Positions 5,735-6,369 of a stretch of DNA of 6,369 nucleotides are shown here, piece after piece. Under the pieces are notes generated by a model that saw nothing but the letters and a program-made list of their open reading frames with translations, had not been told where the DNA came from and searched no databases. The DNA is from an uncultured Brevundimonas sp. (GTDB lineage: Bacteria; Pseudomonadota; Alphaproteobacteria; Caulobacterales; Caulobacteraceae): assembly GCA_946481425.1 (NCBI GenBank), contig CAMLNT010000141.1, forward strand, positions 1 to 6,369, in the 5' to 3' direction. A program made the position numbers and the translations under genes. How positions within the stretch are numbered: the stretch's first letter is position 1; each line of letters starts with the position of its first letter.

Positions 5735-6163
5735 ATGGACGTCCTCTACACCGCCCACGCCACCGCCTCCGGAGGGGGCCGCGAAGACGGCCGCTCGACC
5801 ACCGACGACGGCAAGATCGACGTGAAGCTGTCCACCCCCACCGAGATGGGCGGCAAGGGCGGCGACGGGACCAACCCGGAACAGCTGTTCGCCACCGGCT
5901 ATGCCGCCTGTTTCCTCGGCGCGCTTCGACTTGTCTCAGGCAAGGCCGGCACGCCCGTCGGCCCCGACACCAAGGTCACCGCCTCGGTCGGCTTCGGCAA
6001 GAACACGAAGGGGGAGGGCTTCAACCTCGACATCGCGCTGGCCGTCTCCGACACCGGCCTGGATCAGGCGACCGCCCAGAAGCTGGTCGAGACCGCCCAC
6101 ACCGTCTGCCCCTACTCCAACGCGACGCGGAACAACGTGGATGTGCGGCTGAGCGCAGCCTGA
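5735..6163 (+). CDS. ohr: Organic hydroperoxide reductase Ohr (OsmC/Ohr family)
   Basis: Reduces organic and fatty-acid hydroperoxides in the cytoplasm by a Cys thiol mechanism that uses lipoylated proteins as electron donors in characterised members. 142 residues, the normal length. Starts with MDVLYTAHATASGGG, the family signature. The peroxidatic C59 lies in NPEQLFATGYAACF together with the conserved E50, and the resolving C125 lies in HTVCPYSNATRNNVDV; the active-site arginine is probably R20 in the REDGR stretch. The VCPYSNATR pattern points to the Ohr branch rather than OsmC. One residue more than usual separates the GGG and DGR elements. The ATG lies 17 bases after the membrane protein stop, with only a weak purine-rich stretch (GCGAAAG) before it. 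No MarR-type regulator OhrR is in the window, and no AT-rich OhrR-like operator is visible before the gene. The monooxygenase gene starts nine bases after its stop. Confidence 0.97.
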   Translation: MDVLYTAHATASGGGREDGRSTTDDGKIDVKLSTPTEMGGKGGDGTNPEQLFATGYAACFLGALRLVSGKAGTPVGPDTKVTASVGFGKNTKGEGFNLDIALAVSDTGLDQATAQKLVETAHTVCPYSNATRNNVDVRLSAA

Positions 6164-6172
6164 CATCGGGCC

Positions 6173-6369
6173 ATGAGCACAGCGCCGCAGGTCCTGATCG
6201 CGGGCGCCGGGCCGACCGGCCTGGCGGCGGCGCTGTTTCTCTCGCGACGGGGCGTGCCCGTCCGCATCCTCGACGCCGCGCCGGAACCGACCGCGACCTC
6301 CAAGGCCCTGGGCGTCAATCCGCGCACCCTGGCCCTGCTGGAGCCGACCGGCGTCACCGCCGCGATCGA
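6173..6369 (+). CDS. FAD-dependent monooxygenase (PHBH-like fold), N-terminal fragment cut by window edge
   Basis: Only the first 65 residues are visible. They contain a Rossmann FAD-binding fold: strand VLIAG, GxGxxG as GAGPTG (11-16), the helix LAAALFLSRRG, and the acidic residue ending the second strand in RILDAA (D34), which binds the FAD ribose. The following SKALGVNPRTLALLE matches the PHBH-type aromatic ring hydroxylase family (PF01494), where the common form is RAxGVxxRTLELL. The substrate cannot be told from this part. The ATG 6173-6175 lies nine bases after the ohr stop with only a weak GGG before it, so translation is probably coupled to ohr. An oxygenase next to Ohr could be linked through by-product peroxides, but this is inference. 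Confidence 0.88.
   Translation, partial: MSTAPQVLIAGAGPTGLAAALFLSRRGVPVRILDAAPEPTATSKALGVNPRTLALLEPTGVTAAI

Noticed and set aside
6112..6357. 81-codon minus-strand frame over the ohr end and monooxygenase start
   Set aside because: Antisense to two well-supported coding regions; no motif or ribosome site.

Overview
This is a GC-rich stretch of chromosome with short intergenic gaps and eight protein-coding genes, two of them cut by the window edges. Base composition, codon bias towards G/C in third positions, the gene families present and one promoter that fits the Caulobacter housekeeping consensus all suggest an alphaproteobacterium of the Caulobacteraceae, perhaps Brevundimonas-like. That placement is inference, since there is no rRNA or other taxonomic marker here. 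I saw no tRNA, rRNA, CRISPR array, insertion sequence, phage gene or origin.

The window is organised around one divergent intergenic region at 4242-4292. Everything to its left is on the minus strand. In transcription order this is a BolA-family protein (3951-4241), a six-TM hybrid sensor histidine kinase with a C-terminal receiver domain (2055-3875), a small exported RcnB-like protein with an Arg/Asp/Glu-rich repeat (1441-1926) and its terminator (1381-1414), then a DNA-repair-type ATP-dependent DNA ligase that runs off the left edge (1-1346). Everything to its right is on the plus strand: a J-domain protein with a Cys/His cluster near its N-terminus (4293-4952), an unrecognised multi-pass membrane protein with atypical codons (5001-5717), the organic hydroperoxide reductase Ohr (5735-6163), and the start of an FAD-dependent monooxygenase (6173 to the right edge).

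Functionally this is a mixed neighbourhood rather than one pathway. A stress theme recurs: BolA (iron-sulfur and redox stress), a J-domain co-chaperone, Ohr (lipid and organic peroxides) and a DNA damage-linked ligase. The tightest physical link is membrane protein, ohr and monooxygenase, with gaps of 17 and 9 bases, which is probably one transcript. The other genes are spaced for individual control: bolA and the J-domain gene are divergent, the kinase has its own 75-base leader, and the RcnB-like gene has its own ribosome binding site and terminator.

I did not find a clearly new multi-gene system. The most interesting points are the uncharacterised J-domain architecture next to bolA, the atypical membrane protein fused by spacing to ohr, the RcnB-like protein that lacks any Cys or His, and a possible structure in the kinase leader that would cover its ribosome binding site.
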